Shown in pieces: positions 9,073 through 18,686 of a stretch of DNA of 64,000 nucleotides. The position numbers and the translations under genes are program-made. The DNA comes from Marinobacter changyiensis. GTDB lineage: Bacteria; Pseudomonadota; Gammaproteobacteria; Pseudomonadales; Oleiphilaceae. The stretch lies in NCBI RefSeq assembly GCF_009193265.1, contig NZ_VZZZ01000002.1:183824-247823 (forward strand). Reading direction: 5' to 3'. Within the stretch, counting starts at the first letter, position 1; every line of letters starts with the position of its first letter. The notes beneath the pieces are model-generated. The model was given only the letters and a program-made list of their open reading frames with translations, ran no database searches and was not told the DNA's origin.

Positions 9073-10584
9073 ATGACCGACCAAACCTCGAACGCCGTTC
9101 CGCACGATGAAAACAAGCTGATCGCCGAGCGCCGCACCAAACTGGCGGAGTTGCGGGATCAGGGCAATCCGTTTCCGAATGATTTCCGCCGTGACAGCAC
9201 CGCAGAAAGCCTCAAAGCGGCCTATGGCGACAAGTCCAAGGAAGAGCTCGAATCGCTTGGTATCATAGTCGCCATTGCCGGTCGCCTGATGCTCGACCGG
9301 AAAGCGTTCAAGGTGGTTCAGGACATGTCTGGCCGTATGCAGATATATGCCACCAAGGACGTTCAGAGGGACACCAAACATTGGGATCTTGGTGATATTG
9401 TCGGTGTGCGCGGTGTCCTGTGCAAGTCTGGCAAAGGCGATTTGTACGTGGCGATGGATGAGTATGTGTTGCTCACCAAGTCCCTGCGGCCATTACCCGA
9501 GAAACACAAAGGGCTGACCGACACCGAGACCCGATATCGCCAGCGCTATGTCGACCTGATGGTGAATGAAGACACCCGTCAGGTCTTCCATGCCCGCTCC
9601 AAGATCATCAGCTGTATCCGTAATTTCTTCATCCAGCGTGATTTCATGGAGGTGGAAACCCCCATGTTGCAGGTGATTCCGGGCGGGGCTGCAGCGCGAC
9701 CGTTTGTGACGCATCACAATGCCCTGAATATTGATATGTATCTGCGGATTGCGCCGGAGTTGTACCTCAAGCGTCTGGTGGTAGGCGGTTTTGAGCGGGT
9801 ATTCGAGATTAACCGGAATTTCCGTAATGAAGGTCTTTCTACCCGGCATAATCCTGAGTTCACCATGCTGGAATTCTATCAGGCCTATGCCGACTTCAAT
9901 GACCTGATGGACCTCACCGAAGCCATGCTGCGGGAGACGGCCCAGAGTGTTCTGGGCACTACTGTTGTGGTTAACACCCGGCCGCTGAAAGACGGTGAAA
10001 TCGAGACCATCGAATACGATTTCGGCACTCCCTTTGCCCGCATCACGGTGGTTGACTCGATTTTGAAATTTAATCCTGACATCAGCGCCGAGCAGATTAA
10101 TGACGAGTCTGGCGCCCGGGCCATCGCCAGGGATCTGGGGATCACCGTCAAGGCTGGCTGGGGCCTGGGGAAAGTTCAGGTCGAGATTTTCGAGAAAACC
10201 GTCGAGCATCGCCTGATGCAGCCGACGTTTATTACCGAGTATCCAACCGAAGTTTCTCCCCTGGCCCGCAAGAAGGACAGCAACCCGTTTGTGACCGAGC
10301 GTTTCGAGTTTTTTGTGGGCGGTCGTGAAATTGCCAATGGCTTCTCCGAGCTGAACGACGCCGAAGATCAGGCCGAGCGCTTCCAGGAACAGGTTGCCGA
10401 GAAAGAAGCGGGCGACGACGAGGCAATGTTCTACGATGAAGATTACCTCACAGCGCTGGAGTACGGGTTACCTCCCACTGCGGGTGAGGGCATCGGCATC
10501 GACCGGCTGGCGATGTTGCTGACGGATTCGCCTTCTATCCGGGATGTGATCCTGTTCCCGGCTATGCGCCCGGACCATCGCTGA
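9073..10584 (+). CDS. lysS: Lysyl-tRNA synthetase (class II)
   Basis: LysRS charges tRNA-Lys. The 503-residue protein has the N-terminal OB-fold anticodon-binding domain (about 60-160) and the class II catalytic core. Motif 2 is [20 protein letters not shown] (near 257-276) and motif 3 is [16 protein letters not shown] near the end. The start ATG 9073 is 38 bases after prfB. All expected elements are present; nothing unusual. Confidence 0.97.
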   Translation: MTDQTSNAVPHDENKLIAERRTKLAELRDQGNPFPNDFRRDSTAESLKAAYGDKSKEELESLGIIVAIAGRLMLDRKAFKVVQDMSGRMQIYATKDVQRDTKHWDLGDIVGVRGVLCKSGKGDLYVAMDEYVLLTKSLRPLPEKHKGLTDTETRYRQRYVDLMVNEDTRQVFHARSKIISCIRNFFIQRDFMEVETPMLQVIPGGAAARPFVTHHNALNIDMYLRIAPELYLKRLVVGGFERVFEINRNFRNEGLSTRHNPEFTMLEFYQAYADFNDLMDLTEAMLRETAQSVLGTTVVVNTRPLKDGEIETIEYDFGTPFARITVVDSILKFNPDISAEQINDESGARAIARDLGITVKAGWGLGKVQVEIFEKTVEHRLMQPTFITEYPTEVSPLARKKDSNPFVTERFEFFVGGREIANGFSELNDAEDQAERFQEQVAEKEAGDDEAMFYDEDYLTALEYGLPPTAGEGIGIDRLAMLLTDSPSIRDVILFPAMRPDHR

Positions 10585-10588
10585 GACC

Positions 10589-11323
10589 ATGAAGCCGGTC
10601 GATGTGCTCTCCCGTCAACTCAAGCCCGACCGGGGCTGGGCTGAGCGTCTGGAAGATACGTTTCGCCAGCCTTATATGGCAGCGCTGGCGGAGTTTCTGA
10701 CGGCCGAAGAGCAGGCGGGCAAGGTACTTTATCCTGCCCGTCAGCATCGTTTTAACGCCCTTGACAGCACGCCTCTGAATAAGGTCTCTGTGGTTATTCT
10801 GGGTCAGGACCCCTACCATGGCCCTGGCCAGGCCCATGGCCTGTGTTTCAGCGTGCGGCCGGAAGTGGCACCGCCTCCGTCGTTGGTCAATATGTTCAAG
10901 GAGCTGGAAACGGATGTGGGCTTTAGAACCCCGGACCATGGCTGTCTGCAGCCCTGGGCGGAACAGGGCGTGTTGTTGCTCAACAGTGTGTTAACGGTGG
11001 CCCAGGGGCAGGCCGGAGCCCATCAGGGTAAAGGCTGGGAAAGGTTTACCGATCGCGTTATCGACATCGTTAATCGTGAACGGGAAGGGGTGGTCTTTAT
11101 TCTGTGGGGCAACTATGCCCGCAAGAAAGGCAAAGCCATTGACCGCCAGCGCCACCACGTTCTTGAAGGACCCCACCCGTCGCCTCTGAGCGCCTACCGC
11201 GGATTTTTCGGCTGTCGGCACTTCTCCCAGACCAACCAATGGCTGCAACAGCAAGGCCGACCTCCCGTAAATTGGCAGCTGCCTTCAAAGCAGACCTTGC
11301 TCGAACAATACAAAGCCTCCTGA
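10589..11323 (+). CDS. ung: Uracil-DNA glycosylase
   Basis: Ung removes uracil from DNA to start base excision repair. The 244-residue protein carries the water-activating loop [14 protein letters not shown] with catalytic D74, the uracil-binding stretch [15 protein letters not shown] and the DNA-intercalating loop [13 protein letters not shown]. It starts 4 bases after lysS, so it probably belongs to the same transcript. The gene downstream is convergent, with a repeat-like hairpin between them. Confidence 0.96.
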   Translation: MKPVDVLSRQLKPDRGWAERLEDTFRQPYMAALAEFLTAEEQAGKVLYPARQHRFNALDSTPLNKVSVVILGQDPYHGPGQAHGLCFSVRPEVAPPPSLVNMFKELETDVGFRTPDHGCLQPWAEQGVLLLNSVLTVAQGQAGAHQGKGWERFTDRVIDIVNREREGVVFILWGNYARKKGKAIDRQRHHVLEGPHPSPLSAYRGFFGCRHFSQTNQWLQQQGRPPVNWQLPSKQTLLEQYKAS

Positions 11324-11333
11324 TACCCGCATC

Positions 11334-11359
11334 GATTCGCGACTGAAGTCGCTCCTATA
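11334..11359. repeat. REP-like palindromic element
   Basis: GATTCGCGACTGAAGTCGCTCCTATA, read on the other strand as TATAGGAGCGACTTCAGTCGCGAATC. The core GCGAC-TGAA-GTCGC is a hairpin with a 4-base loop. The sequence resembles the GGAGCGACTTCAGTCGCGA type of repetitive extragenic palindrome known from several gammaproteobacteria. It lies between the convergent ends of ung and the HDOD gene. Only this copy is evident in the window. Confidence 0.6.
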
Positions 11360-11375
11360 ATGGCAACGGGTGGGG

Positions 11376-12209
11376 TTATTGTAATAACGCCATGGCGGCT
11401 GCCATTTGAGCGTTCAGGTCTTCTTCTTCGTTCAGGTCTTTTTCCGGATCCATGCCGAGTCGGTCGAATGCTGAAATGGTGGTCCAGTCCATTTCTGTCA
11501 AGGGGTGATCGGAGCCCGCGATCAATTGCAGGTTTGCCACCATGACCAGGTCAGCATAATCGGCGGATGGGACTTCCCGCTGGAATTTTGCGTATTCAAG
11601 GGGAACCTGCTGCAGTTCAGGCGGGAAATCCCACTTTTTCAGGATTTCGTAGCCGAGAACCGGATGAATTTCATCGATGACATTGTCCAGCATAATGCTG
11701 CTGATCTGGATGTCCTGATCTTCCACGTAACGCAAAACCGGTAGGATGCCGATCAGGTGAACCAGCCCGGCCAGGGTCGCCTGATCCGGTTTGAGTTTGG
11801 TGTAATGCTGGGCCAGCACGTGGCAAATACCCGCCACTTCGGTACTGGTCTGCCAGGTTGCCCGAAGGCGCTTGTCGATCATCTCGGAGGTGGCCTGGAA
11901 CATTTGCTCCATCGCCAGACCCATCGCCAGGTTGCTGGTGTAAGCCATGCCGAGACGACTGACCGCCATGTTGAGATTTTCTATGGCCCTCGAGCCCCGG
12001 AACAGCGGACTGTTACAGACGCGAATAAGCCGGGCAGAAAGTGCGGTGTCAGTGCTGATGACCTTTACCAGATCAAGGATGGACGATTCGTCTGACTCTG
12101 CAATTTCCCGAACCTGCAAGGCGGCTTCCGGCAGGGTTGGTAACACCAGTTTGTCGTTTTCAATAGCGGTTAGCAGGTCATTCTTGATGGTTTCAACGAT
12201 CGTTGACAT
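11376..12209 (-). CDS. HDOD-domain signalling protein
   Basis: A 277-residue protein made essentially of one HDOD domain (about residues 15-215), a metal-free relative of HD phosphohydrolases used as a signalling module. The signature opening is seen in LPTLPEAALQVREIAESDESS and in ISTDTALSARLIRVCNSPLFRG. GLVHLIGILPVLRY stands where a true HD domain would have its HD pair, so no hydrolase activity is expected. There is no output domain. It follows ygfZ on the same strand after 81 bases. HDOD proteins of this size often act in chemotaxis, motility or stress signalling, but the role here is unknown. Confidence 0.85.
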   Translation of the reverse strand: MSTIVETIKNDLLTAIENDKLVLPTLPEAALQVREIAESDESSILDLVKVISTDTALSARLIRVCNSPLFRGSRAIENLNMAVSRLGMAYTSNLAMGLAMEQMFQATSEMIDKRLRATWQTSTEVAGICHVLAQHYTKLKPDQATLAGLVHLIGILPVLRYVEDQDIQISSIMLDNVIDEIHPVLGYEILKKWDFPPELQQVPLEYAKFQREVPSADYADLVMVANLQLIAGSDHPLTEMDWTTISAFDRLGMDPEKDLNEEEDLNAQMAAAMALLQ

Positions 12210-12290
12210 AAGTAGTCTTAATCCGTGGGCAGTGTGTGAGCCTTTTGTCAGTGGCAGTTATAGCAAATTATCCTGCGTCTGCCTGTCAAC

Positions 12291-13286
12291 TTATGTATCT
12301 CTCGACGGTGTTTTTTGCCGCTCAACTACCGTGTATGGGAGGTTTTCGAGGGTAACGGCAACAGGCGGGCTGGAGTCCAGCACCAGAGCTTTATCCGCTG
12401 CGTCGTGACGCAAGACGGCCAGAAATTCAGCAGAGCCGTCGTCCATCAAACTGACGTTGACCAGGTGGCCCATGGGTTGATCGTCAGCGAGAATCGCCTG
12501 CCCGGGTTCGGGCTGGCTTTGCAGGTCTGCTGCCCGGAGTCGGAATAGACTTTTCTTCAGTTGCCCGAGAAAATGCATCCGGGCGATCACTTCCTGCCCG
12601 GTGTAGCAGCCTTTCTTGAAATGAATGCCGTCAACATGCTGCCAGTTCAACATTTGCGGTATGTAGGCGTCCTGGGTTTGCGGCGTCAGACTGGCCACCC
12701 CCGCGGCGATTTCGGTAGCGTGCCAGTCTGCCTCTGATGCCTGATGCGATGAGTTCAGTGCGCTGTCCAGATCGGAGCCAAGTGGCCCCAGACGCCAAAA
12801 TTCAAAGCGTGGTGTGCCCTCAGCGGTGTCCTGGGTTCTGATCAGTCGATGGTTGTCCAGTATGCGGGTAGCGCCGGGCTCATCAAGCGGAAACTCCGGG
12901 TCAGGGCCAAAAGGGTGTTGCCCGATGAGCCCGATCACTTCGGCATCATCCACGATCGCCATGGTGGTTCCCCGGAACAGCATCAGGTATTTCTTCAGGT
13001 GGGCGATGGTGGCCTCAGACAGACTTCGGGGTAACGCCAGCAGAAAGTCCTCGTTGTGGCGTACCAGCCGGGTAAGCACATAGGCACGACCCTTTGGATT
13101 GCATGCTGCAGCCCGGGGTGAGTGTGAGTCTGTAACCTCGTCCAGGCTCTGACTGAACTGCCCGTTGAGAAATTGCCGGGCAGACGGCCCGGTTACCCGG
13201 ACGACCAGAAGATTTCCCAGCACTGCGTGGGCGGGCAGTGGAAGGGAGCGGCTTGCGCGGGGTGTTGGGCTGGTGGCTTCCGGCAT
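12291..13286 (-). CDS. ygfZ: YgfZ, folate-dependent Fe-S cluster assembly factor
   Basis: YgfZ belongs to the GcvT-like tetrahydrofolate-binding family and supports maturation of certain Fe-S enzymes such as MiaB. The 331-residue product shows the diagnostic motif KKGCYTGQE near residues 226-234, with its conserved cysteine, preceded by a PQMLNWQHVDGI stretch typical of the family. I chose ATG 13286 because GGAG precedes it at a good distance; TTG 13298 is a possible longer start. It lies downstream of sdhE and the cptA-like gene, the same grouping as ygfZ-ygfY-ygfX elsewhere. Confidence 0.92.
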   Translation of the reverse strand: MPEATSPTPRASRSLPLPAHAVLGNLLVVRVTGPSARQFLNGQFSQSLDEVTDSHSPRAAACNPKGRAYVLTRLVRHNEDFLLALPRSLSEATIAHLKKYLMLFRGTTMAIVDDAEVIGLIGQHPFGPDPEFPLDEPGATRILDNHRLIRTQDTAEGTPRFEFWRLGPLGSDLDSALNSSHQASEADWHATEIAAGVASLTPQTQDAYIPQMLNWQHVDGIHFKKGCYTGQEVIARMHFLGQLKKSLFRLRAADLQSQPEPGQAILADDQPMGHLVNVSLMDDGSAEFLAVLRHDAADKALVLDSSPPVAVTLENLPYTVVERQKTPSRDT

Positions 13287-13336
13287 GGAGCACTCCAAAG
13301 GGTGTATCGAAATGAAAGGTCACCAATCGGTGATTG

Positions 13337-13825
13337 TTATCTGTCGTTTTGCTTGTTGGGGCCAGTGTAGACCGGGCCTGATAGTCTAAGCCACACTCGG
13401 AGTTGTCTGAAAGCCTCAGGCTCGCTGTTACGGGGCGCCCCGGATCTCGGTGACAGCGCGATGATAACCACCATCGGTGGTTTTAATGTGGAGTCGTGAA
13501 GAGCCAGTTTCAAGAGCGCCAGGTTTCCGAAAAGGCGGCTTTCCGTGCTGGCGTTGGCCTGGAATTGACGGCCATTGCGTAGTCGGACGAACAATCGGTC
13601 GTCGTCAATGCTGAGCTGGATCACCGACCCGGCGGACGCCAGTAAGCCACTGGCGCGGAATTGCCAAATGGCACCGGCCACTCCGACCGGGCAGAACCAC
13701 ATCAGCAAGGGCATACCTGCCAGGCCAATCACCAGTGCCGAACCGGCCAGTACCAGCCAGGGTGTCGAGACGATAAAGCCCGCACTCAGCGAAGGGTAGA
13801 GCCGGACATCAATCCGGCTGGACAC
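13337..13825 (-). CDS. CptA/YgfX-like inner-membrane protein
   Basis: A 162-residue protein with two closely spaced membrane segments in its first third (about residues 14-55: [20 protein letters not shown] and [18 protein letters not shown]). A soluble tail follows, with [21 protein letters not shown]. Position and topology match YgfX (CptA), encoded beside the flavinylation factor YgfY/SdhE in enterobacteria and described as a toxin-like modulator of cytoskeletal proteins. The GTG start at 13825 overlaps the end of sdhE by 17 bases, so the two are translationally coupled. Sequence similarity is weak; the call rests on topology and context. Confidence 0.7.
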   Translation of the reverse strand: MSSRIDVRLYPSLSAGFIVSTPWLVLAGSALVIGLAGMPLLMWFCPVGVAGAIWQFRASGLLASAGSVIQLSIDDDRLFVRLRNGRQFQANASTESRLFGNLALLKLALHDSTLKPPMVVIIALSPRSGAPRNSEPEAFRQLRVWLRLSGPVYTGPNKQNDR

Positions 13826-14063
13826 GTTTCACGATCATGTTGACGATAGACTGCAGCTCCGGATCGTCCGGTTGCCCCCGTTGCATGAACCACTGCCAGA
13901 TATCAGCGTCTTCACAGGCCAGCAATTTTTCATAGTTGAGCTGATCTGCTCTTGGCAAATCCCGATACACCTCTTCCAGAAACGGAATCAGCAATACATC
14001 GAGTTCAAGCATGCCGCGCCGGCTATGCCAGTAAAGGCGGTTGAATTCTGTGTTGTCAGCCAT
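13809..14063 (-). CDS. sdhE: FAD assembly factor SdhE
   Basis: SdhE (YgfY) helps attach FAD covalently to the flavoprotein subunit of succinate dehydrogenase. The 84-residue protein is the usual size and has the family signature: [13 protein letters not shown] near residues 10-22 (with the RGM motif), followed by an acidic helix bundle [16 protein letters not shown]. It is encoded between nadB, whose product is an SdhA homologue, and the cptA-like gene, overlapping the latter. Confidence 0.93.
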   Translation of the reverse strand: MADNTEFNRLYWHSRRGMLELDVLLIPFLEEVYRDLPRADQLNYEKLLACEDADIWQWFMQRGQPDDPELQSIVNMIVKRVQPD

Positions 14064-14113
14064 CAGCAGTCTCGTTTTGGATGCGGGTAAAGGTTTCGGC
14101 AGCGGGGCGGGGC

Positions 14114-15739
14114 TCAGGGCGCCTTGCTCCGGAAGGTGGTCGGGATCAATACGGTGTCTTTCACCTCATGGAGCAGACCGGGGTAGTCCAGGGTGTAGTG
14201 GAGCCCGCGGCTCTCCTTGCGCTGCAACGCCGAACAGATGATGAGGTCAGCAATGGTCACCAGGTTGCGAAGCTCAAGCAGGTCATTGGACACCCTGTAA
14301 TTACTGTAAAACTCGCTAATTTCCCGAGAAAGAAGGTCGACCCGGTTTTTCGCTCGCTGCAGGCGTTTGGTGGTCCTCACAATGCCCACATAGTCCCACA
14401 TGAAATGTCGGAGCTCATCCCAGTTATGGGAAATGACGACGTCTTCATCGGAATCCCGTACCTGGGACTCATCCCAGTCAGGTGCCTCCGGTGGGGGCGG
14501 CACGTCAGCCTCACAGCGTGCAATATCTGCCGCTGCAGCGCGACCATAGACCAGACATTCCAGCAATGAGTTGCTCGCCATTCTGTTGGCGCCATGCAGG
14601 CCGGTAAAAGCAACCTCGCCAACCGCGTATAGTTGATTGACGTCGGTCCTGGAGCGATGGTCCGTCATGATGCCGCCACATGTATAGTGAGCGGCAGGTA
14701 CTACGGGGATCGGATCCCTGGTGATGTCGATACCGAATTCCAGGCACTTTTCGTAGATGGTCGGAAAGTGATGTCGAATAAAGTCCGCCGGTTTGTGGCT
14801 TATATCCAGATACAGGTAGTCTGCGCCGAGGCGCTTCATTTCATGGTCAATGGCTCGCGCCACAATGTCCCGGGGCGCCAGTTCTCCCCGGGGATCAAAC
14901 CGGTCCATAAAACGAGAACCATCCGGTAATCGTAAATATCCGCCTTCCCCGCGCACAGCCTCGGTAATCAAAAAGGATTTTGCGTGAGGATGATACAGGC
15001 ACGTCGGGTGAAACTGGTTGAACTCCATGTTGGCAGCGCGACAGCCTGCACGCCAGGCGATAGCAATGCCGTCACCGGAGGCACCGTCGGGATTGCTGGT
15101 ATAGCGATACGCTTTGCTGGCACCCCCGGTCGCAATAACCACAAACCTGGCACGGAACAGCTCCACATGATTGTCTTCAAGGTTCAGGACATACGCCCCC
15201 ACGCAACGGTTACCGGGCATGCCAAGCTTGCGATGGGTGATCACGTCTATGGCAACCCTGGACTCCATCAGTTCGATATTGGGGCGGCCGGCTGCCTGTT
15301 GACTGAGGGTGCTGGATACTGCGTAACCGGTGGCATCGGCGGCATGGATAATACGGCGGTGGCTGTGGCCACCCTCGCGGGTGAGGTGGAACTGCGCATT
15401 GTCGTCCTTGGTGAAATCAACACCGCTGGCGACCAGCCAGTCGATACTTTCTTTCCCATGCTCGACCGTAAAGCGCACGGCATCTTCGTGACAGAGCCCT
15501 GCTCCGGCTGCCAGCGTGTCTGAAATGTGATCCTCTATCGAATCTTCATTGTCCAGTACAGCGGCAATACCGCCTTGGGCCCAGAGCGTGGCTCCGCTGG
15601 TAATCTTGCCTTTGCTCAAAACGGCAACGCGCAGGTGAGCCGGTAAATTCAGCGCAACCGTGAGTCCGGCAGCTCCGCTACCGATGATTAGCACGTCGTG
15701 TTCGTGTGATTGTGGCATCAAGTCGTTATCGCGGGCCAT
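14114..15739 (-). CDS. nadB: L-aspartate oxidase
   Basis: NadB oxidises aspartate to iminoaspartate, the first step of NAD synthesis. The 541-residue flavoprotein starts with the dinucleotide-binding motif [27 protein letters not shown], the FHPTCLYHP segment, [15 protein letters not shown] and [20 protein letters not shown] follow, all of this family rather than fumarate reductase or SdhA. ATG 15739 gives seven residues more than ATG 15718; neither has a clear ribosome site. It is divergent from rpoE, as in Pseudomonas. Confidence 0.95.
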   Translation of the reverse strand: MARDNDLMPQSHEHDVLIIGSGAAGLTVALNLPAHLRVAVLSKGKITSGATLWAQGGIAAVLDNEDSIEDHISDTLAAGAGLCHEDAVRFTVEHGKESIDWLVASGVDFTKDDNAQFHLTREGGHSHRRIIHAADATGYAVSSTLSQQAAGRPNIELMESRVAIDVITHRKLGMPGNRCVGAYVLNLEDNHVELFRARFVVIATGGASKAYRYTSNPDGASGDGIAIAWRAGCRAANMEFNQFHPTCLYHPHAKSFLITEAVRGEGGYLRLPDGSRFMDRFDPRGELAPRDIVARAIDHEMKRLGADYLYLDISHKPADFIRHHFPTIYEKCLEFGIDITRDPIPVVPAAHYTCGGIMTDHRSRTDVNQLYAVGEVAFTGLHGANRMASNSLLECLVYGRAAAADIARCEADVPPPPEAPDWDESQVRDSDEDVVISHNWDELRHFMWDYVGIVRTTKRLQRAKNRVDLLSREISEFYSNYRVSNDLLELRNLVTIADLIICSALQRKESRGLHYTLDYPGLLHEVKDTVLIPTTFRSKAP

Positions 15740-15755
15740 AATGTGGGCTTGTATT

Positions 15756-15782
15756 GAACTAAACTTTTCGTCTGCTGTCTAT
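15756..15782 (+). promoter_or_regulatory. Candidate autoregulated sigma-E promoter of rpoE
   Basis: GAACTA at 15756-15761, a 16-base spacer, then TCTAT at 15778-15782. The spacing equals that of the dsbC candidate and fits GAACTT-N16-TCtGA with two deviations. It lies in the nadB-rpoE divergent region, about 70 bases before the first possible rpoE start. Genes of this sigma-factor family are commonly autoregulated. Confidence 0.5.
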
Positions 15783-15850
15783 TTGCCCGAATGGATGCGC
15801 CAACTTTACGCTGGCGCGGGAGACCATAAGGGAGCCGCTCGGACAGCCGT

Positions 15851-16528
15851 ATGAATCTACCCAAAAGGCAGACGCCCGGCCGTGTGGCCGCAGACCCAAG
15901 GACCGGTAACAGATCCATGGCTCCGGAATCAGACCCCCATCCTGTGGTCACCGCAGAAAGTCAGACCGATCTTCAGCTTGTGAGAAAGGTTAAACGCGGT
16001 GACAGGTCAGCGTTCGACCTGCTGGTGATCAGATACCAGTCGCGGGTGGCGGCTATTATTAGCAGGTATGTGTACGATAACCAGGATGTGATGGACCTGA
16101 CACAGGAGTCATTCGTCAAGGCATATCGGGCTCTGGAGCGGTTTCGCGGCGACAGTGCATTTTATACCTGGCTTTACAGAATCGCTGTGAATACCGCAAA
16201 GAACTTTCTTGAAGCCCGGTCGCGACGGCCCAAGGGCAGTGCTGATTCAGCCGAGGCTGAGAATTTCGAAGACGGACGTAAGCTCCGTGATAACGCGAGC
16301 CCCGAGCGTCTGCTGCAACGGGATCAGTTGCAAGAGGCGCTCCAGGAAGCGATTGCCCAGTTGCCCGAAGAGTTGAGGTCTGCGTTTTTACTGCGCGAGT
16401 ATGACGGCCTGAGCTATGACGATATTGCTCGCATCCTTGAATGCCCGATTGGCACCGTACGGTCACGAATTTTCCGGGCCCGGGATGCTGTCGACCGGCA
16501 GCTTGGCCCTCTACTGGACGACCTGTGA
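15851..16528 (+). CDS. rpoE: ECF sigma factor RpoE/AlgU
   Basis: This extracytoplasmic-function sigma factor directs the envelope-stress regulon. Sigma region 2 is clear (RGDRSAFDLLVIRYQSRV, DVMDLTQESFVKAYRALERFRG, FYTWLYRIAVNTAKNF), followed by region 4 (QLPEELRSAFLLREYDGLSYDDIARILECPIGTVRSRI). From ATG 15851 the product is 225 residues, about 30 longer than usual. ATG 15917 gives 203 residues and a more typical N-terminus, so the extension may be untranslated. The anti-sigma gene follows directly, and the whole mucABCD-like set is downstream. Confidence 0.93.
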   Translation: MNLPKRQTPGRVAADPRTGNRSMAPESDPHPVVTAESQTDLQLVRKVKRGDRSAFDLLVIRYQSRVAAIISRYVYDNQDVMDLTQESFVKAYRALERFRGDSAFYTWLYRIAVNTAKNFLEARSRRPKGSADSAEAENFEDGRKLRDNASPERLLQRDQLQEALQEAIAQLPEELRSAFLLREYDGLSYDDIARILECPIGTVRSRIFRARDAVDRQLGPLLDDL

Positions 16529-16579
16529 TGACGCTGAGAGGCAATGTTGTAAACGTTGTGGAAGAAGAGGTTTAAAGCG

Positions 16580-17143
16580 ATGGACGACAGCCTGAAAGAA
16601 ACCTTGTCGGCGATGATGGATGATCAGGCAGATGAACTTGCCGTTCGCCGCCTGCTATCAAAGGCCGAGCACCATGAGCTCCGCGGCCAGTGGCGCCGCT
16701 GGCAGCAAGTGCATGATCTGATGCGAGATGACCCGGTTGTACCAGAACCCGTGGATGTGAGTGCCGGAGTCAGGGCCTCGCTGTTTGGAGAGTCTGCTGA
16801 CAGGCCTTCCAGGCCCACAGTTCACCATCGAATGGGGAAAGCAGTATCGTGGCGTTGGTCGGCTGCGGCGATGGTAATGGTCTCGCTCGCGGTTGGATTC
16901 GGTATGGGGTCTGAGTGGGAATCTGAGGGTATTGGGGTGGTTGCGTCCGGCCCACCGGCTGCGCTGGAAGGCCCCCCAGCCGAGGGAGATGTACCCGAAA
17001 TTGCCCTGCAGGGTCTGGATGATAAGCAATGGGAACATTTGAGTCGCTATCTGCTGGAGCACGCGCAGCATAACAGTGTTGGCGCTGGTCGTGGCTCCAT
17101 CGGTTACGCCCGCCTGGCCAGTGTGTCAGGTGCCGTACGTTAA
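16580..17143 (+). CDS. mucA: Anti-sigma factor RseA/MucA
   Basis: A single-pass inner-membrane anti-sigma factor. The cytoplasmic N-terminus (LKETLSAMMDDQADELAVRRLL, then RGQWRRWQQVHDLMRDD) has the sigma-binding RseA/MucA pattern. One membrane segment lies near residues 93-110 (WRWSAAAMVMVSLAVGFGMG), and the periplasmic tail would be cut by DegS/AlgW-type proteases and bound by MucB. I chose ATG 16580 (187 residues) because an AGAGG lies before it and the family starts at this point. It follows rpoE after 51 bases and precedes mucB. Confidence 0.92.
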   Translation: MDDSLKETLSAMMDDQADELAVRRLLSKAEHHELRGQWRRWQQVHDLMRDDPVVPEPVDVSAGVRASLFGESADRPSRPTVHHRMGKAVSWRWSAAAMVMVSLAVGFGMGSEWESEGIGVVASGPPAALEGPPAEGDVPEIALQGLDDKQWEHLSRYLLEHAQHNSVGAGRGSIGYARLASVSGAVR

Positions 17144-17158
17144 TGACGTCGAGGTAAC

Positions 17159-18172
17159 ATGAGCGCCATTGTGAATCCCGGAAACTGGTGTCATTTGATT
17201 GCTGCTATCTGGTTGCTGTCTGCGATGGTCATGCCGTCGCAGGTCGCCGCCGAGCAGCCTGATAGCGCCGAAGGGTGGCTGATGAAGCTGGGTCCGGCGC
17301 TGAATATGACCAGCTACCGGGGGGTTTTTGTGTACGATCGGGGTGATCGGATCAGCACCATGCAGGTGGCACATCGTTATCACAATGGTCAGGTTGAAGA
17401 GCGCCTGGTGCAGCAGGATGGTGAAAACGGTGAAATTGTCCGTAAAGGCATGAAAGTGTTCTGTGTGCTGCCTGATCATGGACGCATCCAGCTTGATCAG
17501 ATCATTCCCTCCGGGCCTTTTGCCGAAGCGTTCTCGAACCAGTTGGTTCCGATCAGTCGCTGGTATCTGCCAGAAACCCTTGAAGATGACCGGGTTGCCG
17601 GCTACCCGGTGGTGGTGGTTGCCCTGAATGCAAGAGATCAGCACCGGTACAGCTATCGTCTCTGGCTGGAAAAGAAGACGGGTCTGCTGGTCAAAAGCCA
17701 TGTGCGGTCCGACGATGAAGTGCTTGAACGCTTTCACTTTACCAGTCTTGAGATAACCGATGAGCTGCATGACAGCGAATTTGAAATCCAGCTTAAGGGA
17801 CCAGAAGTCAAGTATGAGCTGCAGTCCGCCGCAGTGGGTAAGACCAAACAACGAATGGACGGCTGGCGTCTGAAGTGGCGTCCCGAGGGCTTCGTGCCCG
17901 CAGCTGCTCCCGGGGCTGGTCAGGGCAGGGCGATTGCGTTTTCGGATGGCCTGGCTTCATTCTCGGTATTTGTCGAAGCGGCGGTATCGGTCAACATGCC
18001 CACTGGCGCCTCCCGGATTGGCGCAACCACCGCGTATATGCGAAAGGTGGCGGTTGGCGACCGGAGCTTTCTGGTTACTGTAGTAGGGGAGATTCCTCCG
18101 TCAACTGCTATGCGGGTGGCAGAGTCTGTCGATATTGAAGATGCTTTTGTGGTGAGGAGGGAGCAGCCGTGA
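17159..18172 (+). CDS. mucB: Sigma-E regulatory protein RseB/MucB
   Basis: RseB/MucB is a periplasmic protein that binds the anti-sigma factor, shields it from proteolysis and senses mislocalised lipid or lipopolysaccharide. The 337-residue protein has an N-terminal signal peptide (hydrophobic stretch about residues 11-26, cut near QVAAEQ). The lipid-binding domain follows (SYRGVFVYDRGDRISTMQVAHRY, a hallmark of MucB) and then a smaller C-terminal domain from about 230 (WRLKWRPEGFVP). Its stop overlaps the rseC start by 4 bases. Confidence 0.93.
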   Translation: MSAIVNPGNWCHLIAAIWLLSAMVMPSQVAAEQPDSAEGWLMKLGPALNMTSYRGVFVYDRGDRISTMQVAHRYHNGQVEERLVQQDGENGEIVRKGMKVFCVLPDHGRIQLDQIIPSGPFAEAFSNQLVPISRWYLPETLEDDRVAGYPVVVVALNARDQHRYSYRLWLEKKTGLLVKSHVRSDDEVLERFHFTSLEITDELHDSEFEIQLKGPEVKYELQSAAVGKTKQRMDGWRLKWRPEGFVPAAAPGAGQGRAIAFSDGLASFSVFVEAAVSVNMPTGASRIGATTAYMRKVAVGDRSFLVTVVGEIPPSTAMRVAESVDIEDAFVVRREQP

Positions 18173-18603
18173 TTCTTGAGCGCGGTCGGGTCGTCGCAGA
18201 GAAGGGGCACCAGGTCTGGGTTCAGACCATTCGGCAAAGCGCCTGCGAAAGTTGCAGCGCCAGGCAGGGTTGTGGTCAAAGGGCACTGGCCAGCGTGACG
18301 TCTGGCCGGGCGAACCAGATTCTGGTTGATAATCATCTGAATGCACAAGTCGGTGATGAGGTAACGGTAGCCATCGCCGAGTCCGCACTGTTGCAAGCGT
18401 CGCTTTGGGTTTACGCGGTGCCGTTGTCAGCATTGTTGGCAGGCGCAATATTGGGGCACCGGTTGGCGCCCGGTTCTGACGGCCTTGCCATACTGCTCGC
18501 CAGTCTTGGGTTAGGCCTTGGGTTTTTGTTGGTTAACCGCCACCAGCGATGTGCGGGCCCGAATTTTCGGCCGCAGCTGCAATGTATTGAAAATTCATTT
18601 TGA
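18169..18603 (+). CDS. rseC: SoxR-reducing system protein RseC/MucC
   Basis: A 144-residue inner-membrane protein with a cysteine-rich cytoplasmic N-terminus (C26, C29, C35 in ACESCSARQGCGQ) and two membrane segments (about residues 76-94 and 104-121). The RseC family is linked to envelope stress response and to reduction of SoxR. The GTG start lies inside the end of mucB (GTGA overlap), showing translational coupling. Confidence 0.9.
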   Translation: MILERGRVVAEKGHQVWVQTIRQSACESCSARQGCGQRALASVTSGRANQILVDNHLNAQVGDEVTVAIAESALLQASLWVYAVPLSALLAGAILGHRLAPGSDGLAILLASLGLGLGFLLVNRHQRCAGPNFRPQLQCIENSF

Positions 18604-18686
18604 GTCTATACGTTCTATTAAGTGTCAAACGTTGTAAGTGGCAAAAGAGAGCATAACTTGTGTAGCCGATCCTGAAGGAGTTCCGA

